NCBI GenBank assembly: GCA_017645785.1
Contig: JAGCNW010000016.1
Span: forward strand, 186,001 to 250,000
Length of the DNA stretch: 64,000 bases
Reading direction: 5' to 3'
DNA from: Treponema sp.
GTDB taxonomy: Bacteria > Spirochaetota > Spirochaetia > Treponematales > Treponemataceae
This document shows positions 33,643 through 43,471 of this stretch, piece after piece (positions within the stretch are counted from its first letter, which is position 1; each line of letters begins with the position of its first letter). Under the pieces are notes generated by a model. That model saw only the letters and a program-made list of their open reading frames with translations, had not been told where the DNA came from and ran no database searches. A program made the position numbers and the translations under genes.

Positions 33643-35157
33643 ATGAACGAGGACATTTTAAAACTGCAAAACGGAAGCGACATTCGCGGAGTTGCCTTGG
33701 ATGGAGTGGAGGGCGAAGAAGTAAACCTTACGCCCGCCATCGCAAATAGGATAGGACAAGCTTTTGCCCAGTGGCTTTCGGACAAAACGCAAAAGTCGGC
33801 CGACCAATTGAAGGTTGGCATTGGAATGGATTCCCGAATCAGCGGCCAAAATTTGATGGTGGCCGTAAGCGCCGGAATGACAAGTCGAGGAGTCGGCGTA
33901 AAGTGCTGCGGCTTGGCCACGACGCCTGCGATGTTCATGTCGATTGTTTTTGAGCAAAGCCAGTTTGACGGATCGGTTATGATCACCGCAAGCCACCTTC
34001 CATTTAACCGCAATGGAATAAAATTCTTCACAAAGGACGGCGGCCTTGAGCATGATGATATAACCGAGATTTTAAAAATCGCGCAAACATTGGACGTGGT
34101 TTCGGTCGACATTTCTGAAGAAAAGAATTTTGACTTGATTTACTTGTACGCCCGCCACTTGCGAACTGCGATTATGAACGGAGTCGACAATTCGCAAAAG
34201 CCTCTCGAAGGCCTTAAGATTATTGTAGACGCCGGAAACGGAGCCGGCGGTTTCTTTGCCGAAAAAGTTTTAAAGCCTCTTGGAGCCAACATCGAAGGAA
34301 GCCAATTTTTGGAGCCGGACGGAAACTTTCCAAACCATATCCCAAATCCGGAGAACAAAGAGGCGATGGAAGCGATTCGCAACGCCGTTTTGCAAAGCCA
34401 CGCAGACCTTGGACTTATTTTTGACACCGACGTTGACAGAATGTCCGCTGTTTTGGATAACGGCGACGAGGTTAACCGCGACTCCATCATCGCATTGATA
34501 AGCGCGATTTTGGCTCCCAGAAACAGAGGCGCCACAATCATCACCGACAGCGTCACAAGCGACCGTTTGACTTATTTCTTGGAGCGCGTTTTGGGCTTGC
34601 GCCACTTGCGCTACATGCGCGGCTACAAGAACGTAATCAACAAGCAAAAGGAACTTTGCGCGGAAGGCGTCAACGCTCCTCTTGCGATGGAAACAAGCGG
34701 CCACGGAGCCTTAAAGGACAACTATTTCTTGGACGACGGCGCTTTCTTGGCGGTTCAATTGGTAATCGCCTTGGCCAACGCCGCCAAGCAAGGAAAGAAA
34801 TTGCAAAGCCTTATCGAGCGTCTTCCGCCTCCCGGAGAAGAGGCCGAGCTGCGCTTTAAGATTAAGGATGAGAATTTTAGGGAATACGGCCAGAACGTTT
34901 TGGCCCAGTTTGCCGAACGCGCCCGCGACGCCGGCTGCATAATGCCGCAATCGTTTGAGGGCATTAGAATATCATTCAAGGGCGGCCCCGAAGCCGACGG
35001 AGCGGAAGGCTGGCTGCTTTTGCGCCTAAGCCTGCACGACCCGGTAATGCCTCTGAATATAGAAGGAACCACGCCCGGCTCGCTTGAAAAAATCAAGCAG
35101 ACAGCCGCCTTGCTTTTGACCGGCTTTGACAAGCTGGACATGAGCGCGCTAGGCTAA
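33643..35157 (+). CDS. Phosphohexomutase (phosphomannomutase/phosphoglucomutase family)
   Basis: A protein of 504 residues of the alpha-D-phosphohexomutase superfamily. Phosphoserine loop 'MITASHLPFNRNGIKFF', metal-binding loop 'LIFDTDVDRMSAV' (DxDxDR), sugar-binding 'METSGHGALKDNYFLDDGA' (the E-S-G-H motif), and the phosphate-binding loop 'GIRISFKGGPEADGAEGWLLLRLS'. The usual TASHNP is TASHLP here. It should interconvert hexose 1- and 6-phosphates for nucleotide-sugar synthesis or glycogen use. The RBS is GAGG, 9 bases before the ATG. It ends in a terminator whose loop holds the -35 box of purL. Confidence 0.88.
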   Translation: MNEDILKLQNGSDIRGVALDGVEGEEVNLTPAIANRIGQAFAQWLSDKTQKSADQLKVGIGMDSRISGQNLMVAVSAGMTSRGVGVKCCGLATTPAMFMSIVFEQSQFDGSVMITASHLPFNRNGIKFFTKDGGLEHDDITEILKIAQTLDVVSVDISEEKNFDLIYLYARHLRTAIMNGVDNSQKPLEGLKIIVDAGNGAGGFFAEKVLKPLGANIEGSQFLEPDGNFPNHIPNPENKEAMEAIRNAVLQSHADLGLIFDTDVDRMSAVLDNGDEVNRDSIIALISAILAPRNRGATIITDSVTSDRLTYFLERVLGLRHLRYMRGYKNVINKQKELCAEGVNAPLAMETSGHGALKDNYFLDDGAFLAVQLVIALANAAKQGKKLQSLIERLPPPGEEAELRFKIKDENFREYGQNVLAQFAERARDAGCIMPQSFEGIRISFKGGPEADGAEGWLLLRLSLHDPVMPLNIEGTTPGSLEKIKQTAALLLTGFDKLDMSALG

Positions 35158-35176
35158 AAAAGCGTTTGCGAACCAA

Positions 35177-35208
35177 CCCGCGTCTTGAATGGCGCGGGCT
35201 TTTTCTTT
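35177..35208 (+). terminator. Terminator of the phosphohexomutase gene, overlapping the purL promoter
   Basis: CCCGCG (35177-35182), 10-base loop, CGCGGG (35193-35198) followed by CTTTTTCTTT. The loop contains the -35 box of the next promoter. Confidence 0.75.
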
Positions 35209-35213
35209 ATAAT
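35185..35213 (+). promoter_or_regulatory. purL: Promoter of purL, predicted leaderless
   Basis: TTGAAT (35185-35190), 17 bases, TATAAT (35208-35213), and 7 bases later the ATG at 35221. The -35 box sits in the loop of the upstream terminator and its T tract forms the spacer. Confidence 0.75.
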
Positions 35214-35220
35214 AACCTTT

Positions 35221-38200
35221 ATGTTCCGTATTTATGTTGAGCGCCAAAAAGGCTTTGAAAACGAGGCCCGGCGCATCCTTAGTGACGTTAAAAACTTTTT
35301 GGGCGTTAGTTCTGTAAAGAGCGCGCGTTATCTAAATCGCTATGACATCGAAAATGTCATGCCGGCCGTCGCCAAGACCGCCGTACAGCGAATCTTTTCC
35401 GAACCGCAATCCGACAGCGTAATTTACAACCAGTTGAACCTAAAGGCCGGCGAAACCGAAATAATTTGGGAATACCTTCCCGGCCAATACGACCAGCGGG
35501 CCGACAGCGCCGAGCAGTGCCTTAGCCTTTTGAGAAAGAGCTTGGAAAAGACTGTCGAGACAGGAACGGAGCCGCCCCGCGTCCGCTGCGCGAAAGTCGT
35601 AATCCTTACAGGAAAGATTTCCGCCAAAGACGTTCAAAAAATCCAAAGCTATTTGGTAAACCCCGTCGACTCCCGCTTGACCAACGAAGACGTTCCCGCG
35701 ACGCTAAAAATTCAGACTGAACAGCCCGGCGACATTCCTGTCGTCAACGGCTTCATCAAATTTAAAAAGGCGGAACTTGAGGCTTACTTGCAGAAGATGG
35801 GCCTTGCGATGGACTACGCCGACATTAAATTTTTGCAAGATTATTTTGCAAAGGAAGGACGCGACCCGACCGAAACCGAAATCCGCGTTTTGGACACATA
35901 TTGGAGCGACCACTGCCGCCACACGACTTTCTTGACGGAACTAAAAGTCATAAAGATAGAGAAAGGCCCGTACGAAAAGCTCATCAAAAAATCTCTCAAA
36001 GAATACACCGACATGAGAACCGAGCTTTACGCCGGCCGCGCGGACAAACCAGTCACTTTGATGGACATGGCTGTCATCGGAATCAAGTATCTTAAAAAAC
36101 ACGGAAAGCTTGACGACCTCGAAGTGAGCGAAGAAATCAACGCTTGCTCGATTTACATCGACGTTCATTACACCACCGACAAGAAGGGAAAGAAAATCGA
36201 TCCCAAGTCAAAGAAGGCCACAGAGCGCTGGCTCTTGATGTTCAAGAACGAGACTCACAACCACCCGACCGAAATCGAACCATTCGGCGGCGCCGCCACT
36301 TGCATTGGCGGCGCGATTCGCGACCCGCTTTCGGGACGCTCTTGGGTTTACCAATCAATGCGCGTAACAGGCGCGGCTGACCCGACCGTTCCGATGAAGA
36401 AAACGATAAAGGGAAAGTTGCCGCAACTAAAACTTTGCCGCGAATCCGCCCAAGGCTTTTCGAGCTACGGAAACCAAATCGGCTTGACCACAGGCCAAGT
36501 CCACGAAATATACCATCCCGGATACGCGGCAAAGCGCATGGAGCTTGGCGCGGTAATCGCCGCCGCTCCCGCCGAGAACGTAGTCCGCGGAACTCCGCAA
36601 GCCGGCGACATAGTAATCTTGCTTGGAGGCGGAACCGGCCGCGACGGCATCGGAGGAGCGACAGGCTCTTCAAAAGTTCACACTGAAAAATCAGTCACAA
36701 CAGCCGCCGCCGAAGTTCAGAAAGGAAACGCGGTCGAGGAACGAAAGATTCAGCGCTTGTTCCGCGACAAAGACGTAAGCCTTATGATCGTCCGCTGCAA
36801 CGACTTTGGAGCGGGCGGAGTCAGCGTCGCCGTCGGCGAATTGGCGCCAGGCTTGGACATCAACCTTGACGCCGTTCCCAAAAAGTACGAAGGCCTCAAC
36901 GGAACAGAGCTTGCGATTTCCGAAAGCCAGGAGCGAATGGCCGTCGTCGTTCGGCCCAAGGATGTCAAGAAATTTATCAAGGCCGCGGCCGCCGAAAACT
37001 TGAACGCAGTCGTAGTGGCCACCGTCACCGACACAAACCGCCTTGTTATGACTTGGCGCGGAGACGTGATTGTAAACATAGCAAGAGAATTCTTGGACGC
37101 CGCCGGCGCCCGTCACGAAGCCAAGGCCTTGATCGAAAGCCCTGCGGTTCCGGCAAGCTCGCCGCTTTTAAAGCCCCTCGCTTCCACCGCCAAAAAATTG
37201 GGAACCGGCGCGACGTCAAAAGCCTTGCAAGCCGCGTGGTTGCAAAACATGGCCGACTTGGCTTGTTGCTCTCAGCGAGGTTTGGGCGAGCGCTTTGACG
37301 GCTCGATCGGTTCTGCCTCGGTATTGTTCCCCTATGGCGGCCGCTACCAGTCCACGCCAGAAGCGGGCATGACCGCAAAGATTCCAGTAATGTCTCCGCG
37401 CGAGACAAGCACTGTAAGCCTTATGGCCTACGGCTTTGATCCGCGCGTAAGCGAATGGAGTCCTTGGCACGGAGCGCAAGTTTCCGTCTTGTCAAGCTTG
37501 GCGAATCTTTTGTGCTTGGGCGCCAACCCGCTTGAAGCGCGCCTTTCGTTCCAAGAATTTTTTGGCCGCGCGGTTGACCCAAAAACTTGGGGATACCCGG
37601 CCGCCGCTCTTCTTGGTTCCATCACAGCCCAAAACGCGATGGGCACCGCCAGCATCGGAGGCAAGGACAGCATGAGCGGAACTTTTGAAAAAATCAACGT
37701 TCCGCACACGCTTGTAAGTTTTGCCGTCGGCCACGACGAAGTCCAGAACGCGCAAAGCGGTTCCTTCAAAAAAGCCGGCTCGAACATTTACCTTGTCCGC
37801 TTGCCGTATTCAGAATTGCTCGCTCCCGACTATGAAGCTTTTAAGACAAACTCGCAGGTCGTTTACAATTTGAACAGGAACGGAAAGATCAAGGCTATGT
37901 ATCCTGTTCGCGCGGGCGGAATCGCCGAAGCCGTCACCAAGATGGCGATGGGAAACAAAATCGGCGCCGAAATCGTTCGTCCCGCAAAGGCCAAGGAGTT
38001 GTTCATTCCGCTCTACGGTTCAATCTTGATTGAAACTGACGAGGGCCTTGAGAGCGAGGCTTTTGCAAAGGGAACCTTGTCCTTTATCGGAAAGACAATC
38101 GCCGAACCAAAAATCATCGTCGTTGGAAAGACAAAGGCGACGACCGCTACGATAAAACTCGCTGACGCGCAAAAGGCTTGGGAAAACACGTTGACAGAAG

Positions 38201-39168
38201 TTTTCCCGCAGACAAGCTCAGTCGAGCCGCAGGAAGAGCTTCCGCAGTTTGCCAAGGACGTTCACGTTTCTTTGAGCGACGCTCGCGCCCGTCCCAGCTT
38301 TAACATTTGCAAAAAACGCCCGCGCGTTTTGATTCCTGTTTTCCCGGGAACAAACTGCGAGTACGACATGGCCCGCGCCTTTGACTTGGCCGGAGCGGAC
38401 ACAAAGATTTTGGTCTTTAGAAACAACACTCCGCAAGCGCTTGGCGACTCCCTTGACGAGTTGGCCAAGGCTTTGAAGAAGGCGCAAATATTGGCGCTTA
38501 GCGGCGGCTTTAGCGCGGGCGACGAGCCCGACGGTTCAGGAAAGTACATCGCCAACGTTTTGCGCGAGTCGCGCGTGGCCGACCAAATTATGAACCTTCT
38601 TAAAAAGCGCGAGGGCCTCATTCTTGGAATTTGCAACGGTTTCCAAGCCTTGATAAAGACAGGACTTGTTCCTTACGGCGAAATCCGCGAGCCAAGCGCC
38701 GAGATGCCTACGCTTACATTCAACACAATCGGCCGCCACATCTCGCGCGTCGTCCGCACAAGAATGACTAGCGCGATGAGCCCTTGGGCCAAGAACGCCT
38801 CCGTCATCGACCAAAGAATTCATTTGGTTCCAATCAGCCACGGAGAGGGCCGCATTATCATCAGCCCCCGCTTGGCAAAGGAATTGTTCAACAAGGGTCA
38901 AATCTACAGCCAGTACGTTGACGAAAAAGGCAATCCTTCAATCATCGAGCCGGACAATCCCAACGGCTCTATGTACGCGATCGAAGGAATGACAAGCCCC
39001 GACGGACACGTTCTTGGAAAGATGGGCCACAGCGAGCGAACGATCGGCAACGACTTGAACGGAGCCAGCGAAGACTTGCTCAAAAACGTCACGGGCAATC
39101 CTCTGACAAACAATTTTGAAAATTCTTGCCAGAACCTTTTTGCCGCCGGCGTAAGTTACTTTAAGTAG
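35221..39168 (+). CDS. purL: Phosphoribosylformylglycinamidine synthase, single-chain
   Basis: A protein of 1315 residues, the length of the large proteobacterial type of PurL (about 1295). It makes FGAM from FGAR, glutamine and ATP, the fourth step of purine synthesis. Blocks in order: N-terminal PurS-like domain, linker, FGAR-binding AIRS domains ('SDHCRHTTF' with the catalytic His, 'NETHNHPTEIEPFGGAATCIGGAIRD'), second synthetase half ('GGKDSMSGTF'), and the C-terminal glutaminase ('VLIPVFPGTNCEYDMARAFDLAG', nucleophile Cys in 'LILGICNGFQALI', His-Gly-Glu in 'ISHGEGR'). The start is at 35221 because the promoter lies just before it; a longer frame would include the promoter. 7 bases separate its stop from the next gene. 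Confidence 0.97.
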   Translation: MFRIYVERQKGFENEARRILSDVKNFLGVSSVKSARYLNRYDIENVMPAVAKTAVQRIFSEPQSDSVIYNQLNLKAGETEIIWEYLPGQYDQRADSAEQCLSLLRKSLEKTVETGTEPPRVRCAKVVILTGKISAKDVQKIQSYLVNPVDSRLTNEDVPATLKIQTEQPGDIPVVNGFIKFKKAELEAYLQKMGLAMDYADIKFLQDYFAKEGRDPTETEIRVLDTYWSDHCRHTTFLTELKVIKIEKGPYEKLIKKSLKEYTDMRTELYAGRADKPVTLMDMAVIGIKYLKKHGKLDDLEVSEEINACSIYIDVHYTTDKKGKKIDPKSKKATERWLLMFKNETHNHPTEIEPFGGAATCIGGAIRDPLSGRSWVYQSMRVTGAADPTVPMKKTIKGKLPQLKLCRESAQGFSSYGNQIGLTTGQVHEIYHPGYAAKRMELGAVIAAAPAENVVRGTPQAGDIVILLGGGTGRDGIGGATGSSKVHTEKSVTTAAAEVQKGNAVEERKIQRLFRDKDVSLMIVRCNDFGAGGVSVAVGELAPGLDINLDAVPKKYEGLNGTELAISESQERMAVVVRPKDVKKFIKAAAAENLNAVVVATVTDTNRLVMTWRGDVIVNIAREFLDAAGARHEAKALIESPAVPASSPLLKPLASTAKKLGTGATSKALQAAWLQNMADLACCSQRGLGERFDGSIGSASVLFPYGGRYQSTPEAGMTAKIPVMSPRETSTVSLMAYGFDPRVSEWSPWHGAQVSVLSSLANLLCLGANPLEARLSFQEFFGRAVDPKTWGYPAAALLGSITAQNAMGTASIGGKDSMSGTFEKINVPHTLVSFAVGHDEVQNAQSGSFKKAGSNIYLVRLPYSELLAPDYEAFKTNSQVVYNLNRNGKIKAMYPVRAGGIAEAVTKMAMGNKIGAEIVRPAKAKELFIPLYGSILIETDEGLESEAFAKGTLSFIGKTIAEPKIIVVGKTKATTATIKLADAQKAWENTLTEVFPQTSSVEPQEELPQFAKDVHVSLSDARARPSFNICKKRPRVLIPVFPGTNCEYDMARAFDLAGADTKILVFRNNTPQALGDSLDELAKALKKAQILALSGGFSAGDEPDGSGKYIANVLRESRVADQIMNLLKKREGLILGICNGFQALIKTGLVPYGEIREPSAEMPTLTFNTIGRHISRVVRTRMTSAMSPWAKNASVIDQRIHLVPISHGEGRIIISPRLAKELFNKGQIYSQYVDEKGNPSIIEPDNPNGSMYAIEGMTSPDGHVLGKMGHSERTIGNDLNGASEDLLKNVTGNPLTNNFENSCQNLFAAGVSYFK

Positions 39169-39175
39169 GATAAAA

Positions 39176-40204
39176 ATGAAAAAGAATGTTTTGAAAAAAT
39201 TCGCGCCGCTTTTTGCGCTGGCAGTTTTTGCCCTTGCCCTTTTGTCGGCTTGCTCAAAAAAATCCGCGCCCGACACTTACGGAATTTACAACGATTTTGA
39301 CAGCGCCTTGAGCGCCGCTCAAAAGAGCGGAAAAAAGCTTCTTCTGTTCTTTACAAAGTTGGAAGACGGCGGCCTTAACGAAAAGATTGTAAACGACGTT
39401 CTCCACGCAAGCGATTACAACGAAATTTTTGGAAACGAATTTGAAACTTGCTGCCTTGATTTTAGCAGGGAACGTTTTTCAAAAAAGTCCGAAAATTTTG
39501 ACGAAGCCAAAAACGACCGCGACATGAAAGTCGCCGTAATTTACGGTTTGGAAACCGCTCCCGCCGTAATGATTTTGACAAAGCAAGGATATGTAATCAC
39601 AAACATCACTTACTTGCCGGCCGAAAATCCGGAAGAGTTGTCAAAAATCATTGAGCTTGACAGGAAAAGCATTGACGACATGGACAAGCTTTTGGCCGAG
39701 ATTGACGCAGCCAAGGGCCTTGACCGCGTGGCGAAAATCGACGAGCTTTTTGAGCAAACCAACGCCAACTACCGCTATCAATTGCGCGCGATGAGCGACG
39801 AAGTGATAAGGCTTGACAAAAAGAACGAAAGCGGTTTGGTCGGAAAGCATTTGCTTGCCCGCGCTTCGACAAAGGCGATGGAATGTTACTTGCGCCGCCA
39901 GCCCGATAAGGCTGTAGAATGCTACTTGGAACCGTTAAAGTCAAAGTTCCTTTCTGTTGAAGAAAAGCAGCGCAGTTATTTTGCCGCCGCTTACATCACA
40001 GGCAAAAACGACATGAGCGTCGAGAACTCAAAAAAAATCATCGAGTACTTGAACGCCGCAATCGAATTGGATCCCCAATCGCAGCTTGCCGAGCGCTGCC
40101 GCTTTTTGCTTGAGCGCCAAGAAAAGATTTTAGCCAACCAAATAGAGACCGAAGCCAAAAAAGCGGAAGAGGCCGAGGCGTCCGCGGAGAACAGCGCGGA
40201 ATAA
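39176..40204 (+). CDS. Thioredoxin-like lipoprotein without CxxC
   Basis: A protein of 342 residues. The signal peptide ends with the lipobox LLSAC near residue 27. Residues 40-155 look like a thioredoxin fold: 'DFDSALSAAQKSGKKLLLFFTK' (with 'KKLLLFF' as the first central strand), then a helix, then 'VIYGLETAPAVMILTKQG' with the usual cis-Pro position, but the CxxC is replaced by TKLED-GG, so no redox activity is expected. The C-terminal half is helical and TPR-like. It starts 7 bases after purL and shares a TAATG overlap with the next gene. Function unknown; a scaffold in the periplasm is possible. Confidence 0.6.
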   Translation: MKKNVLKKFAPLFALAVFALALLSACSKKSAPDTYGIYNDFDSALSAAQKSGKKLLLFFTKLEDGGLNEKIVNDVLHASDYNEIFGNEFETCCLDFSRERFSKKSENFDEAKNDRDMKVAVIYGLETAPAVMILTKQGYVITNITYLPAENPEELSKIIELDRKSIDDMDKLLAEIDAAKGLDRVAKIDELFEQTNANYRYQLRAMSDEVIRLDKKNESGLVGKHLLARASTKAMECYLRRQPDKAVECYLEPLKSKFLSVEEKQRSYFAAAYITGKNDMSVENSKKIIEYLNAAIELDPQSQLAERCRFLLERQEKILANQIETEAKKAEEAEASAENSAE

Positions 40205-41508
40205 TGAACGAACCACCGTCTGTTTCGGACATATCGATTCCCGCGTTAATAATTTCGGCGGCGCTTCTTATAACGCTTTCGATGCTTTTTTCGATAAGCG
40301 AAAGCGCCTTTTTGTCGGTCAACAAACTGCGCCTTAGGGTGCGGTGCCGCGCCGGAAACAAGCGGGCGTTGAGAGTGGCCAAGCTTTTAAAGAACAAGGA
40401 ACGGATGATAAACACCCTTCTTGTTTCAAACGATTTGGTGAACGTGCTTCTCAGCGCCATCCTTACGGCCTTTGCCCTTAAAGTTTTTGGCAGCAAGGCC
40501 ATCGCAATCACAACATTCGCGACAACCCTTTTGCTTTTAGTCTTTGGCGAGATAACGCCCAAGGCTGTTTCGACAAGACATCCAGATCCAATCGCCTACG
40601 CTTTGAGCGGCTTTGTGCAGGTTGTGGTCTTTGTGATGGGGCCGGTCGTTTTGCTTTGGACCGCAGCGTCGCGCTTTGTTCTTTTTTTGCGGGGAATTAA
40701 AGTAAAGAACCAAGCCGAAACATTTACCGTAGAAGACATCAAGACTTTTTTGGACGTCAGCGCCGAAAGCGGAATCATCGAGAGGGATGAAAAAAATTTG
40801 ATGAACCGCGTCTTTAAGTTCAAGGACCTTGAAGCGCAGGACATTATGATTCCGCGAAAGCAAATTACATTTGTGCACATCGACGACAGCTACGACAAGG
40901 TTTTGGAGTTGAGCAGGCGCACTTTGTTTTCGCGCTTTCCTGTATACCGCCGCGACATCGATGACATCGTGGGAACGGTTTACATAAAGGACTTGCTTTT
41001 TTATTCCGGCGACAAAAGCTCTTTTTCTTTGCGGAACGTGATGAGGCCGCCGCTCTTTATTCTTGAAACAAAAAACATGTCGTCAACACAACAAATCCTG
41101 CGCGAAAACCGGCAGACGATGGCGATTGTCGTTGACGAATATTCCGGCACTGAAGGAATTTTGACAAAAGAAGACATCGCCGCCGAAATGTTTGGCGCGG
41201 GCATCTCGGAGTTTGCAAAAACCGGAAACGTTTCGTCCACGATTCCTGCAGATTCAAATCAATTTGAATTGGAAGGAACGACGCGCATTTCGGACATTAA
41301 CGAAGCGTTGAGGACAAACCTTTATTCCGACATAAACGAAAGCGTCGGCGGTTGGATCATGGAAAAAATCGGCCGCATCGCCGAGCGCGGCGACAAAATT
41401 GATTTTGAAGGCTGGACTTTTGTTGTCCAAAACATGGACGGCATGAGAATCGAAAGCGTAAAAATGATTCGCGACGGCGGCGAGCGCAAGGCGGAGGACG
41501 GCGAATGA
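40204..41508 (+). CDS. Hemolysin/CorC-family membrane protein (CNNM transmembrane + CBS)
   Basis: A protein of 434 residues. N-terminal CNNM (DUF21) membrane domain of about 180 residues ('LSMLFSISESAFLSVNKLRLRVR'), a CBS pair (about 205-330, with 'IMIPRKQITFVHIDDSYDKVL' and 'MAIVVDEYSGTEGILTKEDIAAEMFG'), and a C-terminal CorC_HlyC transporter-associated domain. Such proteins are Mg2+/Co2+ transporters or regulators in other bacteria, the hemolysin label being historical. It overlaps the upstream gene by one base (TAATG) and the next homologous gene by 4 bases. Confidence 0.9.
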   Translation: MNEPPSVSDISIPALIISAALLITLSMLFSISESAFLSVNKLRLRVRCRAGNKRALRVAKLLKNKERMINTLLVSNDLVNVLLSAILTAFALKVFGSKAIAITTFATTLLLLVFGEITPKAVSTRHPDPIAYALSGFVQVVVFVMGPVVLLWTAASRFVLFLRGIKVKNQAETFTVEDIKTFLDVSAESGIIERDEKNLMNRVFKFKDLEAQDIMIPRKQITFVHIDDSYDKVLELSRRTLFSRFPVYRRDIDDIVGTVYIKDLLFYSGDKSSFSLRNVMRPPLFILETKNMSSTQQILRENRQTMAIVVDEYSGTEGILTKEDIAAEMFGAGISEFAKTGNVSSTIPADSNQFELEGTTRISDINEALRTNLYSDINESVGGWIMEKIGRIAERGDKIDFEGWTFVVQNMDGMRIESVKMIRDGGERKAEDGE

Positions 41509-42773
41509 ACTGGACAAAGATTGTTTGCACATCCGGCCTCTTGATGTTCTTGGTATGGCTCATCGCCTTTTTTGCCGGAAGCGAAACCGCCTTCCTTTCC
41601 ATGACGAACATTCGCGTCCGAAAAATGCTCCGCGCCCATAAGCCCGGCGCAAAACGAGTCGCCCGCTTGCGCTCGGACATGGACAGCGTTTTGACGGTTG
41701 TCCTTATCGGAATAAATTTCATCAACACGCTGGCGTCTTCCATCGCCACCGCGCTTGCCATTGAATTGGTAGGCAACAAGGGCGTCGCAATCGCAACAGC
41801 CATAATCACTTTCTTTGTCACGGTCTTTGGCGAAATCATTCCAAAAACTGTGGCTGGCCTTGAGGACAGGACCGACAAAATCGCCGCGATAAATTCCGTT
41901 CCGCTTGAAATGTTAAAATTCGCCATGTGGCCGATTGTTTGGTTTTTCTCGCGCATTTCAAAAGCGACGGCTTTTGTTGTGGAAAAAATTTGGAAAAGAA
42001 ACGACGCCATCATTCAAGAAGGCGAGCTAAAGACTTTGATTCAAGCCGGAGCGGATGACGGCGCTTTGGAAAAATCCGAAAAAAACATGCTGGACAAAAT
42101 TTTGGAAATCTCCGATCTTACAGTCCACAACATTATGAAGCACCGCTCCCTTGTAACTTACATAAAAGAAAGCGACACGAGGGCGACGGTAGTCGAAGCC
42201 TTTAAGAATTCCGGCTACTCGCATTTGCCTGTCTACAAAGATTCAAAGGAAAACGTTACCGGCGTCTTGTATTACAAGGACGTTTTGTTCGAAAAAAAAT
42301 TGCCGGGCGCTTTTTTTATCGTGGACTACATGAGCTCGCCCTTGTATGTGCCAGAAACTTTTTCTGTTATAGAATTGATTCAAACTTTGAAAAAAGAAAA
42401 CCGTTCCTTTGCCGTCGCCCTTGACGAGCAAGGCTGCACCGCCGGAATCGTTACCCTTGACGACGTGATGCGCGGCTTGTTCGGAAGAATGAGCGACGCG
42501 GGAAACAAGCACCAAGAAGTTCCGGCGGAAGAAAGAATTAAAATCATTTCTTCAAGAGAGTTTTTGCTTCCGGGCGACATGAGATTGGGCGATTTGAATT
42601 CGATTTTGAAGCTTAATTTGACCAGCGAAAACTTTGACACGCTGGCTGGATTTTTGATGGAAAAGTTTGACTCGCTTCCATCCTCCGGGGAGGCGCTCCG
42701 AATTGGCCGGGCGCTTTTTGTGGTCGAAGACCAATCCCAGCGAAGGATAAAAACGGTCAGAATAAAATTTTAA
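41505..42773 (+). CDS. Second hemolysin/CorC-family membrane protein
   Basis: A protein of 422 residues, a paralogue of the upstream gene. CNNM domain with 'FFAGSETAFLSMTNIRVRKML', four membrane helices, CBS pair ('IMKHRSLVTYIKESDTRATVVEAFK', 'YSHLPVYKDSKENVTGVLYYKD', 'SFAVALDEQGCTAGIVTLDDVMRGLFG'), and a C-terminal CorC_HlyC domain. In Treponema and other spirochaetes these genes come in adjacent pairs, which suggests a heterodimer in the membrane. ATGA overlap with the upstream gene. The 3' end abuts the end of the convergent kinase-like gene. Confidence 0.9.
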   Translation: MNWTKIVCTSGLLMFLVWLIAFFAGSETAFLSMTNIRVRKMLRAHKPGAKRVARLRSDMDSVLTVVLIGINFINTLASSIATALAIELVGNKGVAIATAIITFFVTVFGEIIPKTVAGLEDRTDKIAAINSVPLEMLKFAMWPIVWFFSRISKATAFVVEKIWKRNDAIIQEGELKTLIQAGADDGALEKSEKNMLDKILEISDLTVHNIMKHRSLVTYIKESDTRATVVEAFKNSGYSHLPVYKDSKENVTGVLYYKDVLFEKKLPGAFFIVDYMSSPLYVPETFSVIELIQTLKKENRSFAVALDEQGCTAGIVTLDDVMRGLFGRMSDAGNKHQEVPAEERIKIISSREFLLPGDMRLGDLNSILKLNLTSENFDTLAGFLMEKFDSLPSSGEALRIGRALFVVEDQSQRRIKTVRIKF

Positions 42774-43403
42774 TTAGGCCTTTGCCGCGTCAACGATGAG
42801 GGCAGCCGTTCCTTCGATGCCGGCGTAAGAACTGTTGATGAGCATGTCGTAATGCTCGTAGGCGCCCCACGTCCATTCTGTGAATGTGTTGTAGTGGTTT
42901 GCGCGGCGCTTGTTCACCTGAGTGATTGTTTTTTTCGCGTCTTTTTCGGGAATCTTGTAGGCTTCAATCGCGCGCTTGATTCTTTCGTCAGGATTTGCGT
43001 AAATAAAAAGCTTTAAGATGTCGTTGTCAGCAAATTCTTCGCTAGTGTGAAGAATGTAGTCGGCGCAGCGGCCTACGATTACGCAAGGCGATTCTTTGGC
43101 AACTTTAAGGATGATTGTTCTTTGCGCGTTGTAGATTTGGTCGACCAAGGGCAAAGTGTTGGGAGTTGCCGCCGCGGCGTAGTTTGAGGAATAGTTTGAG
43201 CCGAGCATCATGTTGTAGAGCCAGCCGCTTGAAAGGCTTTGCTCGCTCTTTTCGATGAACTTGGGCGAAAGTCCGCTTTCGTCGGCGGCCAAGTCGATCA
43301 GCTGCTTGTCGTAGTATTTATAGCCAAGTTTTTCGGCGACCAATTTTCCGATGGCGCTTCCGCCGCTTCCGTATTCGCGGCTTATAGTTATGATTTTTTT
43401 CAT
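42774..43403 (-). CDS. Cytidylate kinase-like family protein
   Basis: A protein of 209 residues of the cytidylate kinase-like family (PF13189). The P-loop is 'ITISREYGSGGSAIGK' at the N-terminus, followed by 'GYKYYDKQLIDLAADESGLS', 'SPCVIVGRCADYILH' and 'FIYANPDERIKRAIEAYKIPEKDAKKTITQVNKRRANHYNTFTEW', the usual blocks of this family. It is related to CMP kinase but the substrate is not established. TAGGAG lies 7 bases before the ATG. Its promoter has the extended TATAGCAAAA box and spacer palindrome also found before two other genes in the window. Confidence 0.85.
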   Translation of the reverse strand: MKKIITISREYGSGGSAIGKLVAEKLGYKYYDKQLIDLAADESGLSPKFIEKSEQSLSSGWLYNMMLGSNYSSNYAAAATPNTLPLVDQIYNAQRTIILKVAKESPCVIVGRCADYILHTSEEFADNDILKLFIYANPDERIKRAIEAYKIPEKDAKKTITQVNKRRANHYNTFTEWTWGAYEHYDMLINSSYAGIEGTAALIVDAAKA

Positions 43404-43434
43404 GTTTACGCTCCTAAGGTATTTATACGCATTT

Positions 43435-43465
43435 ATTATATCACACTTTGTGTGATTTTGCTATA
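43435..43465 (-). promoter_or_regulatory. Promoter with spacer palindrome (1 of 3 with the same layout)
   Basis: On the minus strand TATAGCAAAA (43465-43456), then the perfect 15-bp palindrome TCACACAAAGTGTGA (43455-43441), then TATAAT (43440-43435). The same upstream box at the same 15-base distance occurs at 48052-48082 and 50158-50188. Confidence 0.6.
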
Positions 43466-43471
43466 GGAAAT

